Shown here piece by piece: positions 16,817 to 26,182 of a stretch of DNA of 64,000 nucleotides. The position numbers and the translations under genes are program-made. This stretch comes from Lachnospiraceae bacterium (GTDB lineage Bacteria > Bacillota > Clostridia > Lachnospirales > Lachnospiraceae). The stretch covers positions 1 to 64,000 of the forward strand of contig JAEENL010000114.1 of assembly GCA_016283775.1 (NCBI GenBank), given 5' to 3'. The notes beneath the pieces were generated by a model. It saw only the letters and a program-made list of their open reading frames with translations. It did no database searches and had not been told where the DNA came from. The first letter of the stretch is position 1. Every line of letters begins with the position of its first letter.

Positions 16817-18412
16817 TCACAAGACCCTGCATCCCAGATAATAATACTCAAGGATCTCCTTATAGGTAAAACCTTCCTCCGCCATGCCGGCCGCGCCCGT
16901 CTGGCTCATGCCGACGCCGTGTCCCGAGCCGAGTCCGTAAAGCCAGATCTCATCCGGTGTGTCCGGAGCAGTCGCTCCAAAAACGGTGAGATCATAGGCG
17001 GAACGCACCACATATTGCTGCATGTTGCCTGAAGACAACGTCGAAGTCCCATTTGCCGAAAGCACCGAACACCCGTTAAGATGCTTTTCGGAAGCTTCAT
17101 TTCCCGCATTTTTCACATATACCCTGTCGGGCTCGTCACCATAGCGCACGATCTTGAACTTTGTCCCTCTTACTCCAAGCACGGATCTTATCGCGCTCGT
17201 CTGTAAGGAAAGCGATCCGTCCGTCCCGGAAACACGAAGGAGCGACACCCTGCCGCTCGGGGAAGTCTTTACCGCAGAGATCCCCGTCACTTCTCCGAGT
17301 GATGAGGTAAAACCGCCGAGAAGACCGTTGAGTTCTTCCAGCGTGAACACTTCTTTCCAGGGAGAGATGGCAAACCTCCCTTCAAAAAAATCCGGCATCG
17401 AAGTGAGATACGGTAACTCCACGCCCCATACCGCTTCGGAGCTTTCAGTGGAGCCGCCTCCGGACGAAAAATAATATGCAGCGACGACTTTGTTGTTGTA
17501 ATTTACGGTCTCGCCTTCCGTGTCCTTTACAGCCTCGGTGGTTTCGGGCTTTTCGTAAAGATAACCTCTGTAGACCTGATAATCGGTCGTGTCGTTCATC
17601 CTCCAGCCGTTTTTTGCGTCCGAAGCGCCGCCTATCCCGCCTTTTACGAGGGCATAGCTTCGTGAAGCCACGGCCTGGGCTTTAAGCGCTTCTTTCGGCC
17701 ATGACGCGGGCATCTCGGAGGAGACCACGCTGTAGAGATATTCTTCAAGCTCCACCACGTTTACCGCGGTGAGCCCAGTCTTTTGGTATCTTCCGATCTC
17801 TATCCTTCCGCGGTACACCCGGCTTCCCATGTCCACAAGGCCTGTCACGCCTTCATATGCGGAAAGCCCTTCAATCTGGGGATATTCATAGTCTTCGTCG
17901 ACATCGATCAATATCTTTGACTCGCCCCATTCAAGCTTTACCCTGTAGCTGTTTCCCGGAAGGAGCGAGCACTCGGTCCCGTTTTCATTAAGGCTTTTTA
18001 CCGCCACTTCCGCTTCCTGTCTGTCCGCAAAGCCTCCCGCGTAAATATGCCACTCGCCGCGTCCGGTCACAGCGCCAAAGATCCTTATCCCGAGTGTCGG
18101 AAGTTCCGCCATGCGCTTCAGCACGGCAGCATAGGACGTTACATCGATGCCGAGATCGATATAGTATTCCGTCGCAGGCTTAAACACAAAGCCTGAGGCA
18201 GAATTGAAATTCGCTTCGGGAGAAAAGGTCCTTCCGGAAAGATAGCCCAGCGAGATCTTTGTATTATTGACACGTATCTCGTTTTTCTGTGAATACATCG
18301 AAGTAAGTCCCACCCTGATCTCACGTGACACGGCGGCTTTTGCGGGAACAGGCGGAATAAAAGACGCCACGAGCATAATGATCATTATTATGTTCATGGC
18401 GCGCTTTTTCAT
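16817..18412 (-). CDS. SpoIID/LytB domain-containing protein
   Basis: Signal peptide; LEEYLYSVVSSEMPASWPKEALKAQAVASRSYAL and GLGSGHGVGMSQTGAAGMAEEGFTYKEILEYYY. Confidence 0.88.
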   Translation of the reverse strand: MKKRAMNIIMIIMLVASFIPPVPAKAAVSREIRVGLTSMYSQKNEIRVNNTKISLGYLSGRTFSPEANFNSASGFVFKPATEYYIDLGIDVTSYAAVLKRMAELPTLGIRIFGAVTGRGEWHIYAGGFADRQEAEVAVKSLNENGTECSLLPGNSYRVKLEWGESKILIDVDEDYEYPQIEGLSAYEGVTGLVDMGSRVYRGRIEIGRYQKTGLTAVNVVELEEYLYSVVSSEMPASWPKEALKAQAVASRSYALVKGGIGGASDAKNGWRMNDTTDYQVYRGYLYEKPETTEAVKDTEGETVNYNNKVVAAYYFSSGGGSTESSEAVWGVELPYLTSMPDFFEGRFAISPWKEVFTLEELNGLLGGFTSSLGEVTGISAVKTSPSGRVSLLRVSGTDGSLSLQTSAIRSVLGVRGTKFKIVRYGDEPDRVYVKNAGNEASEKHLNGCSVLSANGTSTLSSGNMQQYVVRSAYDLTVFGATAPDTPDEIWLYGLGSGHGVGMSQTGAAGMAEEGFTYKEILEYYYLGCRVL

Positions 18413-18427
18413 TTTACTACCTCGGAC

Positions 18428-19729
18428 TTATTCTTCTTTTTCGTTATTCATTTTTTCCACAAGAAGCTTGGACACTCTGTGGTCCTCAGCCTCTACTACG
18501 GTTACTTTCCAGTCCTTCCATTCAAAGCTCTCCCCGCTCTCAGGGAAATGCTCAAGGGTCTCTATGGTCCATCCGCCCACGGTCTCGGATTCCACATCAC
18601 TTAACGTATCGTCCGGAAGTCCGAGCTCCTCAAGGAAATCATATAGTCCCATGTCACCGTCTATCTCATATCTTCCGTCGGGGCGTTCCACCACTTCGGA
18701 GATGACTTCGTCGCTCTCATCCCAAATGTCACCCACGATCTCTTCAAGCACGTCCTCCATCGATACGACACCGAGAGTCCCGCCGTATTCGTCCGTGACG
18801 ATCGCAAGATGCTGCTTTGCGCGTCTGAGCTCATTTAAAACAATGGGGAGCTTTGTGGTCTTGTAGATATATTTCGGCGGCATCACAAGCTTACGCACGT
18901 CAGGCTCTTTTTCGTCAAGACACGCCCTTAAATAGCGGTTCAACGAAAGCGTGCCTATCACATTGTCGATGCTCCCCTCATATACGGGGATCCTTGTAAA
19001 TGTCGAGGATGCGATGATCTGGTTTATCTTTTCTCTGTCGTCCTCAATGTCGATCGCGACCACGTCAACGCGCGCGGTCATGACTTCAAACGCGGAGATG
19101 TCGTTAAAATCTATCGCAGCCTGCACAAGCTCGGAGGTATCCTCGTCCAGGACCTTTTCCTCTTCCGCGGTCTCGATGATGTCCGTGAGTTCCTCAACGG
19201 CTTCCTCTTCATCCGATTCCTCAGGTTCACCCTTCAAAGGTCTGCAGCAGAGTTTTACCAGTGCGACCACAGGCACTACCACGGGCTTCAGCACAGCATT
19301 CAAAACGCGGATGATCCCGGCATATCTGAGTGCGGTGCGGTTTGCGCTCTTTTTACATGAGATCTTCGGAATGGTCTCACCAAAGATTATGATGAGCACA
19401 GTGAGCGCGACGGTTGATATCCATGTCGGCGCATCGTCCGCGGCTCCCGCAGCATCGCCTGTCAGCATCTTGTAGATCTCGATCACCGTTACGGTGCCGA
19501 GGGACGAACATGCGATGTTCACAAGGTTGTTGCCTATAAGTATGGTGCTCAGTGTATCGTCAAACTTTTCAACGATCTTTGCAGCGATACCGGCCTTTTT
19601 GTCGCCGTCCTCGGAAAGATTGTCCAGCCTTGTCTTGTTGCAGGCGGAATATGCCATTTCCGCTCCCGAGAAAAAGGCCGAGAAGACGATGCAGATGAAA
19701 ATGCCGATAAAATACAATGCAAGTATCAT
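18428..19729 (-). CDS. CNNM/CorC (hemolysin-family) transporter
   Basis: DUF21 TM region, two CBS repeats (IVTDEYGGTLGVVSMEDVLEEIVGDIWDE), CorC C-terminal domain. Confidence 0.88.
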   Translation of the reverse strand: MILALYFIGIFICIVFSAFFSGAEMAYSACNKTRLDNLSEDGDKKAGIAAKIVEKFDDTLSTILIGNNLVNIACSSLGTVTVIEIYKMLTGDAAGAADDAPTWISTVALTVLIIIFGETIPKISCKKSANRTALRYAGIIRVLNAVLKPVVVPVVALVKLCCRPLKGEPEESDEEEAVEELTDIIETAEEEKVLDEDTSELVQAAIDFNDISAFEVMTARVDVVAIDIEDDREKINQIIASSTFTRIPVYEGSIDNVIGTLSLNRYLRACLDEKEPDVRKLVMPPKYIYKTTKLPIVLNELRRAKQHLAIVTDEYGGTLGVVSMEDVLEEIVGDIWDESDEVISEVVERPDGRYEIDGDMGLYDFLEELGLPDDTLSDVESETVGGWTIETLEHFPESGESFEWKDWKVTVVEAEDHRVSKLLVEKMNNEKEE

Positions 19730-21012
19730 TCTTCCTCGCCTCCTTCCGTCGTATCTTCTTCATGCTTTGTCACACAAAGAGAAAGGATGCGGTTGTGCTC
19801 CATCTTGAAAACCTTTACTTCCAGCGCATGGTAACGGAAACTGTTGCCTTCTTCCGGGATCTCTCCGAAGGTCTCGTAAGCCCATTCTCCCATCACTTTG
19901 TTTAAAAGATCCTCGTTTTCCTCGGGATCCTCATATTCCAGAAATTCAAAAACATCCGCGACCTGAACGTCATCATCGCAAAGACAAGTGTCTTCGCTGA
20001 GCTTTCTGATGGGCTCTTCGACTTCGTCGTCCTCGTCCCATATCTCTCCGACAAGTTCCTCAAGTATATCCTCTACCGTAACTATTCCGAGGGTTCCGCC
20101 GTAGCTGTCGGTGACGATCGCCATGTTGAGGCATTCCTTGCTCATCTTTGTGAGAAGGTCGTCTATCTTCATGCTGTGATGCACAAAGAACGGCTCATCC
20201 AGCAGACTTTTAAGGTCCACCTTGCCGTTGTCCTGAAGATATTCTTTGATATATTTTCTGATCTGAAGTATGCCTATGATATTGTCCACGGTGCCTTCAT
20301 ACACGGGGATCCGGCTGTGATGGACTTTTCGGATGGTCTCGAGTATCTCCTCAGGCTCCGACTCCACATCGAGCATGCAAAGATCCACACGGGAGGTCAG
20401 GATGCTGTTCACCGTGATGTTTCCAAACTGAAGGGCAGACGAAATAAGGTCTCCGTGGTCTTCCTTGAGACTTCCGTTTTCCGTCATGTCTTCGATTATG
20501 TCATAGATCTCGTCTTCGGTAACCGATATCTCGGGGTCGGGCGCGGTAAAACGTGCCGCAAGATTTCCGATCCTGGACAGAAGCAGAGAAACAGGCTTCA
20601 ATGCCGCCATAAAAACAAGAAGCACGGGCGCGAACACATAGGAAAGCGCCTCGCTGTATTTCTTGGCAATACTCTTTGGAAGCATTTCACCTGCAAAGAA
20701 AATGACTATGGTACTGATGATCGTACTTATTGAAACCGCTCCGAGGCCCCATGTTTTGGTCACTTCGACAGTCACGATGCCTGCTGCGGTAAGATGAACG
20801 ATATTGGTGAGTATAAGGATAGTTGTTATTGCCTGATCGAAATTGTCAAGAACCTTTAATACTCTCTTTGCGCGAACGTCATTTTTTTCCGCGCGCGCTC
20901 TTATCTTTGGCACTTTTACGGATGCCAGGGCCGTCTCCGTCACTGCGAGCATCGCTGCGACAAAGATCAAAAATATCACGATTATCCACGACAATCGACT
21001 GTCACCGTCCAT
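19726..21012 (-). CDS. CNNM/CorC (hemolysin-family) transporter, tandem paralogue
   Basis: Same architecture; IVTDSYGGTLGIVTVEDILEELVGEIWDEDDEV; alternative start 21027. Confidence 0.87.
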   Translation of the reverse strand: MDGDSRLSWIIVIFLIFVAAMLAVTETALASVKVPKIRARAEKNDVRAKRVLKVLDNFDQAITTILILTNIVHLTAAGIVTVEVTKTWGLGAVSISTIISTIVIFFAGEMLPKSIAKKYSEALSYVFAPVLLVFMAALKPVSLLLSRIGNLAARFTAPDPEISVTEDEIYDIIEDMTENGSLKEDHGDLISSALQFGNITVNSILTSRVDLCMLDVESEPEEILETIRKVHHSRIPVYEGTVDNIIGILQIRKYIKEYLQDNGKVDLKSLLDEPFFVHHSMKIDDLLTKMSKECLNMAIVTDSYGGTLGIVTVEDILEELVGEIWDEDDEVEEPIRKLSEDTCLCDDDVQVADVFEFLEYEDPEENEDLLNKVMGEWAYETFGEIPEEGNSFRYHALEVKVFKMEHNRILSLCVTKHEEDTTEGGEEE

Positions 21013-21141
21013 ACGGTAAAAGATCACACTCCTTTTATGTGCTGGTTTTATACATTAAAGCGTCATAGCATTATCGCTATTTGAGGTATTGTAACATATA
21101 TTTTTATGCAATGCAAGTTATGGGAGTTCCATTCCCGTCTG

Positions 21142-22278
21142 TCAGAAAAACTTCCAGCGGCTGAGCAGGAATCCCGGGATCACCACAATAACAAAGAAGG
21201 CCCAGCTCACAAGCGTGAACACCTTTACAAAACGCCCTCCCTGACCGGGGTATTCTCTCACATAGATCCTGTAGTTTATGACCGATGCGAGCGATCCTAT
21301 AAGCGAAACAAGGCCCGCAGTGTCCGCTCCGTAAATGAGCCCCGCAAAGTTTTCGGTGAAAGGGTAGAGCAGTATCGATGCCGGAACATTTGAGATTATC
21401 TGGCTCACGCCGATGGCCCACCAGTACTCGTATCCTGCGACCGCGGTCTTTAACGCCGCTGCGATTTTTTCATTGGCCGCGATCGATGATGAAAACAGGA
21501 AAAAGCAGAAAAATGTCACGATGAGGACATAGTCGACACGCTTAAACACCTTTCTGTCAGCTATAAATATCGCAGTCAGTACGATGATCACGGCGATGTA
21601 CCAATACGCGGTACGTGTGACGATGACTCCTATGATAAGAGCAAAAAGCGTCACATACACTATCCTCACCGCTTTTCTCTCGGGAAGCCACGGCTTCCCC
21701 ATCCCGCTTATCGTAATGGTCTCTTTAAGATCTTTCCTGTAAAGCACCATGACAAAGATGATGAGGAGCACCGCGGAGCTCACGCAAAGAGGCGCCATGT
21801 GAAGCATGAAATGCCATACGGTAACATCAGTCCTTCCGAAAAGGAAAAGGTTCTGCGGACTGCCAAAGGGCATAAGAAGCGATCCCCTGATCGCAGCGAT
21901 GTTTTCCATCGAGATCACGGGAAGTATGTATTTTTCTTTATCACCGTCGCGGAACAGCATTATCGTGAGAGGCACGAAAATGATAAGCGAAACATCGTTC
22001 GTAACGAACATGGATGTAAAGAACACACCGAATATCAGAAAAAGCGACAGTGCGGGCATTGTCTTAAACCTCGCGCCTATCGCGACGACCGGGCGCAGCA
22101 CATTTTCTTTTTTAAAGCCCTCAAGAACACAGAGCATCATAAGGAGCGTTCCGAGTGTGCGCCAGTCTATGTTTTTAAGTGTGTCTGCCGAAGGCGGCGT
22201 TATAAAAAGCGAGATCACCGCCGCCGTTACGGCAAGCACCAGCATCAGATTCTTTTTTACAAACTCTTTTATCTTCAA
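21142..22278 (-). CDS. SLC13/ArsB-like anion permease
   Basis: Multi-TM protein; FTSMFVTNDVSLIIFVPLTIML, MENIAAIRGSLLMPFGSPQNLFLF. Confidence 0.75.
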   Translation of the reverse strand: MKIKEFVKKNLMLVLAVTAAVISLFITPPSADTLKNIDWRTLGTLLMMLCVLEGFKKENVLRPVVAIGARFKTMPALSLFLIFGVFFTSMFVTNDVSLIIFVPLTIMLFRDGDKEKYILPVISMENIAAIRGSLLMPFGSPQNLFLFGRTDVTVWHFMLHMAPLCVSSAVLLIIFVMVLYRKDLKETITISGMGKPWLPERKAVRIVYVTLFALIIGVIVTRTAYWYIAVIIVLTAIFIADRKVFKRVDYVLIVTFFCFFLFSSSIAANEKIAAALKTAVAGYEYWWAIGVSQIISNVPASILLYPFTENFAGLIYGADTAGLVSLIGSLASVINYRIYVREYPGQGGRFVKVFTLVSWAFFVIVVIPGFLLSRWKFF

Positions 22279-22372
22279 AGTATCTTTCCTCTTGTTTTGA
22301 TGGCTACTGTTTTAGCATATCGGAAGAAAAATAGCAATGAGATATTATGAGTACTTTTGATGACCGCAGTTT

Positions 22373-23812
22373 TTAAGCTCTGTATATCCCGAGGAATTTA
22401 AGCGCGATATATTCTCTTGCGTCGTCTATCTTTATCACGATGCTCTTTACGCGCTTCATGTTTACGGGGACGATCTTTTTGTGACCGACGGTCTTAAACG
22501 GAAATGTACTGCAGTTTCCGTTTTCGTCGTAAACGGTTACGGCTCCGCTTTCGATCCTCTGGCTCTCTCTTATCTGTTCTTTTAAAACGATATAGCCTAT
22601 GTCCTTCGCTCCGTCGGGAACTATCTCTATCTCGCACTTTCTTTCTCCGCGGGCCGTCTTAAAAAAGCCGTCTTCATCAGACAGCACGTTCTTAAGTTCG
22701 AATCCGGGAAGCTCCGCTGTTCCCGAAAGCCTGAGGCTGCACTCCGCAGTGATGTTTTCCCCGAAGGCTCTGCTTATAAAATCTCCAAGCTCGGCAAGAC
22801 GTTTAACATCCGGTTCCGGGATCAGTCCTCTTTTGTCAGGGGGAACATTAAGAAGCAGGTTCGCATTTCCTCCGACGCTCCTAAGATACAGGTCTTTTAA
22901 ATTTTCAAGGCTTCTCACCTTGTCATCTTCTTCAGGATGATAAAACCAGCCGGGTCTTATGGAAACATCGACTTCCGCGGGATACCATATGAGTTCTTCC
23001 TCGTTTTTAAGGATCTCTCTGCTTCCGAGGTCGCGGTCGCCCGCGCTTATCTTTCTCTGTCTGAAAGAAGCATCATCAGCCTGCTGGCTGTTTTCCTTGA
23101 TCCTTTCGGTATCTTTGCAGCGTTTCGGCACTACGCTCCACTCGGCTTCGCGTGTGTCTCCGGCTTCGTTTCCGCACCATCTGACATCGGGCCCGCAGAC
23201 ACTTATGACCGCCTCGGGCTGTAATTCCCTGATGGTCCTGAAATATCTGTCCCAGTCGTAGACCTGTTTTTTCCCGTTCGGGCCTTCGCCGCAGGCACCG
23301 TCAAACCATACACAGAATATCTTCCCGTAGTTTGTGAGGAGCTCCGTGAGCTGGTTTACAAAATAGTCGTCATAAGCCTTTCCCTGTCCGTACAGCGCGC
23401 AGTTCCTGTCCCAGGGAGAAAGATATACACCGAAACGCAGTCCATATGTCCTGCAGGCATCGGAAAGTTCACGTACGATGTCGCCGTGTCCTCCTTTGTA
23501 CTTTGACGCTGCCACAGAGTGATCCGTATATCTGCTCGGCCACAGGCAAAATCCGTCATGGTGCTTGCAGGTGAGTATAACGCCTTTCATTCCCGCTGCC
23601 TTAAGGGTGCGCGCCCACTGTGAGGCGTCTAGTTCTGTGGGGTCGAAGATTTCTTCTCTTTCCGTGCCGTCACCCCATTCTCTTCCGGTAAATGTGTTTA
23701 CGGTGAAATGTAAAAACCCCGTAAATTCAAGGTCTTCATATGCGATCTGTCTTTCGGACGGGCGTACCGCCGTGAGGCGCGTATCAAGTTCTTCAAGTGT
23801 CATATTGTCCAT
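22373..23812 (-). CDS. Alpha-L-fucosidase (GH29), no signal peptide
   Basis: MKGVILTCKHHDGFCLWPSRYTDHSVAASKYKGGHGDIVRELSDACRTYGLRFGVYLSPWDRN. Confidence 0.88.
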   Translation of the reverse strand: MDNMTLEELDTRLTAVRPSERQIAYEDLEFTGFLHFTVNTFTGREWGDGTEREEIFDPTELDASQWARTLKAAGMKGVILTCKHHDGFCLWPSRYTDHSVAASKYKGGHGDIVRELSDACRTYGLRFGVYLSPWDRNCALYGQGKAYDDYFVNQLTELLTNYGKIFCVWFDGACGEGPNGKKQVYDWDRYFRTIRELQPEAVISVCGPDVRWCGNEAGDTREAEWSVVPKRCKDTERIKENSQQADDASFRQRKISAGDRDLGSREILKNEEELIWYPAEVDVSIRPGWFYHPEEDDKVRSLENLKDLYLRSVGGNANLLLNVPPDKRGLIPEPDVKRLAELGDFISRAFGENITAECSLRLSGTAELPGFELKNVLSDEDGFFKTARGERKCEIEIVPDGAKDIGYIVLKEQIRESQRIESGAVTVYDENGNCSTFPFKTVGHKKIVPVNMKRVKSIVIKIDDAREYIALKFLGIYRA

Positions 23813-23847
23813 GTTTTACCCCTGTTGTTTTTCGTGGCCCCGACCTT

Positions 23848-25146
23848 TCAGATCAGTCCGTAGTGATCCATTGTAAAGAGCGCAAAGAGTGAATTTGCCC
23901 ACGCGAACCAGCTTCTTGTGAACTTCTCCGGATCGTCCTTGTCAAAGCCCTCGTGCATAAAGCCTGTTCCCGCGTCAGTGTTCTTAAGCATTTCCATAAG
24001 AGCCGCTCTCTCTTTTTCATCCGTAGACGTAAGTCCCTGCATGCAAAGAGAAATGTGCCAGATGTAGTTTTCCGGCGTGTGCGGGCTTCCTATGCCTTTT
24101 GCCGCTTTTCCCTCGTAGTAATAGGGGTTCATATGGCTCAGCACCGCGTGCCTTGTATTCAGATAGCGCAGATCGTCCTTTTCGCATACTCCGAGCCAAG
24201 GAAGAGACATGAGGCTCGGAACGTTTGCGTCGTCCATAAAAAGAGTGTTTCCGAGTCCGTCGGTCTCATATGTGTAAATATCGCCAAATTCAGTGTCCTT
24301 AAGAACACCGTATCTTTCGATGCCTTCCGTGATCTCTTTTGAAAGCTTCAATGCTTCTTCCGAAAGTCCCGTATCATGAAACTCGCCCTTTAAGAGCGCC
24401 GCCGCTCTTTTAAGCATGGCTTCCGCAAACAGGTTTGAAGGGATCAGATACCCGTATCTGCAGGCATCATCGCTCGGTCTGAAACCGGACCATGTCATTC
24501 CCGTAAAGCCCACAGGCTCTCCCATCCCGTTGTTGTGGAGCGTGTCTCCCGGAGGGCAGTTGACCCTTGTAAAACGATATTTTGAGTCCTCAAAATGCTT
24601 CTGCTCTGTGCCAAAAACTTCGATGATCTTTGAAAGGCCTGTCTTCACCTCATCTGTGATCACGCTCTTGTCACCTGTCAATTCAAAATAATCGCACAGA
24701 AGCTTTACGGGATAGCAAAGCGAGTCAACCTCATATTTTCTCTCCCACTCCCAGTCCGTCATATCTGTAAGGTCATGCTCCCAGCATGCCCCGTTGGGCT
24801 CAGGATTAAAAGCGTTTGCGTAAGGATCCATGTTTATGCAGAAAAACTGCTTTTTGATAAGTCCGGAGATCAGCTCACGCACTTCCGCATGTTCCTTTGC
24901 GAAAGGCAGATAATGCACCACCTGCGCGGAAGAATCGCGAAGCCACATAGCCTTGATGTCTCCCGTGATAAGGTAAACCGAATCATCGTCAAGGACAGTG
25001 AGCGTGGTCGTTGCGGTGCTTAAAAAGCACTGCTTGAACATTGTGCACGTCTTTTCGTCTGCCTTGTCCTTAAGCTTTGCGGTAAGTTCTTCCGCGAGTT
25101 CCTTTACCTTCCCGACTATCCTGTTGTACTTGTTCTGAGTTTCCAT
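23848..25146 (-). CDS. GH125 exo-alpha-1,6-mannosidase-like, no signal peptide
   Basis: ITGDIKAMWLRDSSAQVVHYLPF, TGMTWSGFRPSDDACRYGYLIPSNLFA. Confidence 0.88.
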   Translation of the reverse strand: METQNKYNRIVGKVKELAEELTAKLKDKADEKTCTMFKQCFLSTATTTLTVLDDDSVYLITGDIKAMWLRDSSAQVVHYLPFAKEHAEVRELISGLIKKQFFCINMDPYANAFNPEPNGACWEHDLTDMTDWEWERKYEVDSLCYPVKLLCDYFELTGDKSVITDEVKTGLSKIIEVFGTEQKHFEDSKYRFTRVNCPPGDTLHNNGMGEPVGFTGMTWSGFRPSDDACRYGYLIPSNLFAEAMLKRAAALLKGEFHDTGLSEEALKLSKEITEGIERYGVLKDTEFGDIYTYETDGLGNTLFMDDANVPSLMSLPWLGVCEKDDLRYLNTRHAVLSHMNPYYYEGKAAKGIGSPHTPENYIWHISLCMQGLTSTDEKERAALMEMLKNTDAGTGFMHEGFDKDDPEKFTRSWFAWANSLFALFTMDHYGLI

Positions 25147-25152
25147 GTGTTC

Positions 25153-26079
25153 CTATACCTCTTTTATGTGTCGTAAGCATTCATCCGCTCTTTTGAGTGG
25201 TTCCTGCATTTCTATGGTAAATCCGTCTTTTCTGTACTTCTCCGCAAGCCCTGACCACGTTTCGTATGCTTCCTGCCACCTGCCGTTTTCTTCATAGTAA
25301 AAGCCTTTTGACCATATCACATCGCATACGTCTTCATCAAGTTCCAGAGCCTTGTCCCAGTATTCAAAAGCTTCTTCGATCTTTCCCTGTTTTTTGCAAA
25401 GATCCCCGCCATAAACATAGATAAGGGCTTCTTCAGGGAATCTGGTCTTTGCTTTTAAAAAGCAGTCATATGCCTCTTCGTTCTGCTCTGCATCACAGTA
25501 TGCCTGAATGAGGCATATCCATTCCTGAGGTTCTGCCGGAGTATTTCTTACTCTTTCAAGTTGCTTCTCAACGCCTTCACTGATCTTTCCCGTCTGTGTC
25601 AGCAACCAAAGTCTCTGTCTTATCGTCATCCAATAGACTTCGTCTCTGTTTGCATCGTATTCCCCGATCAGATTGTCAAAAGTCTCGAGAGCCTTGTCCC
25701 TGCAATACTCCATCATATACTGATGCATTATACCGTACATCCGTCTATCGTCGGAAGAGTTTTTTCCTGTCTTAAACAGTTTTTCAAACTCAGCAATACA
25801 ACGCATGAAGTCCTCGGGATCCCTTGAGTCTTCGTAAACGCTTGCAAGCCTCTGGGCATAGTTTTCATATGCAACATTCTGCTCTCTGAAAAGATCATCC
25901 ACCGTAACGCAATACAGCTTTGCTATCTCGGGGAGAAGCATTACGTCCGGAAGCGTGGTATTGCACTCCCAGCGCGAAATCGTCTGAGGTGTGACTCCAA
26001 GCTTTTCCGCAGCCTCTTCCTGTGTTAAGTTTTTCTCCTGACGTAAGCGTTTCAGGTTTTGTGATAATAATCTGCTCAT
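25153..26079 (-). CDS. XRE-family HTH regulator with TPR-like C-terminus
   Basis: LSQNLKRLRQEKNLTQEEAAEKLGVTPQTISRWECNTTLPDVMLLPEIAKLY; helical repeats. Confidence 0.85.
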   Translation of the reverse strand: MSRLLSQNLKRLRQEKNLTQEEAAEKLGVTPQTISRWECNTTLPDVMLLPEIAKLYCVTVDDLFREQNVAYENYAQRLASVYEDSRDPEDFMRCIAEFEKLFKTGKNSSDDRRMYGIMHQYMMEYCRDKALETFDNLIGEYDANRDEVYWMTIRQRLWLLTQTGKISEGVEKQLERVRNTPAEPQEWICLIQAYCDAEQNEEAYDCFLKAKTRFPEEALIYVYGGDLCKKQGKIEEAFEYWDKALELDEDVCDVIWSKGFYYEENGRWQEAYETWSGLAEKYRKDGFTIEMQEPLKRADECLRHIKEV

Positions 26080-26182
26080 CTTTTGTACCTCCGTGGAATA
26101 TAGTGTCTAAATTCTATCCCATAAAGGCCGGCCGTTCCACGGCAGAAACCGAAACCCGACTCTCATTTTCAGATGAATCCAT

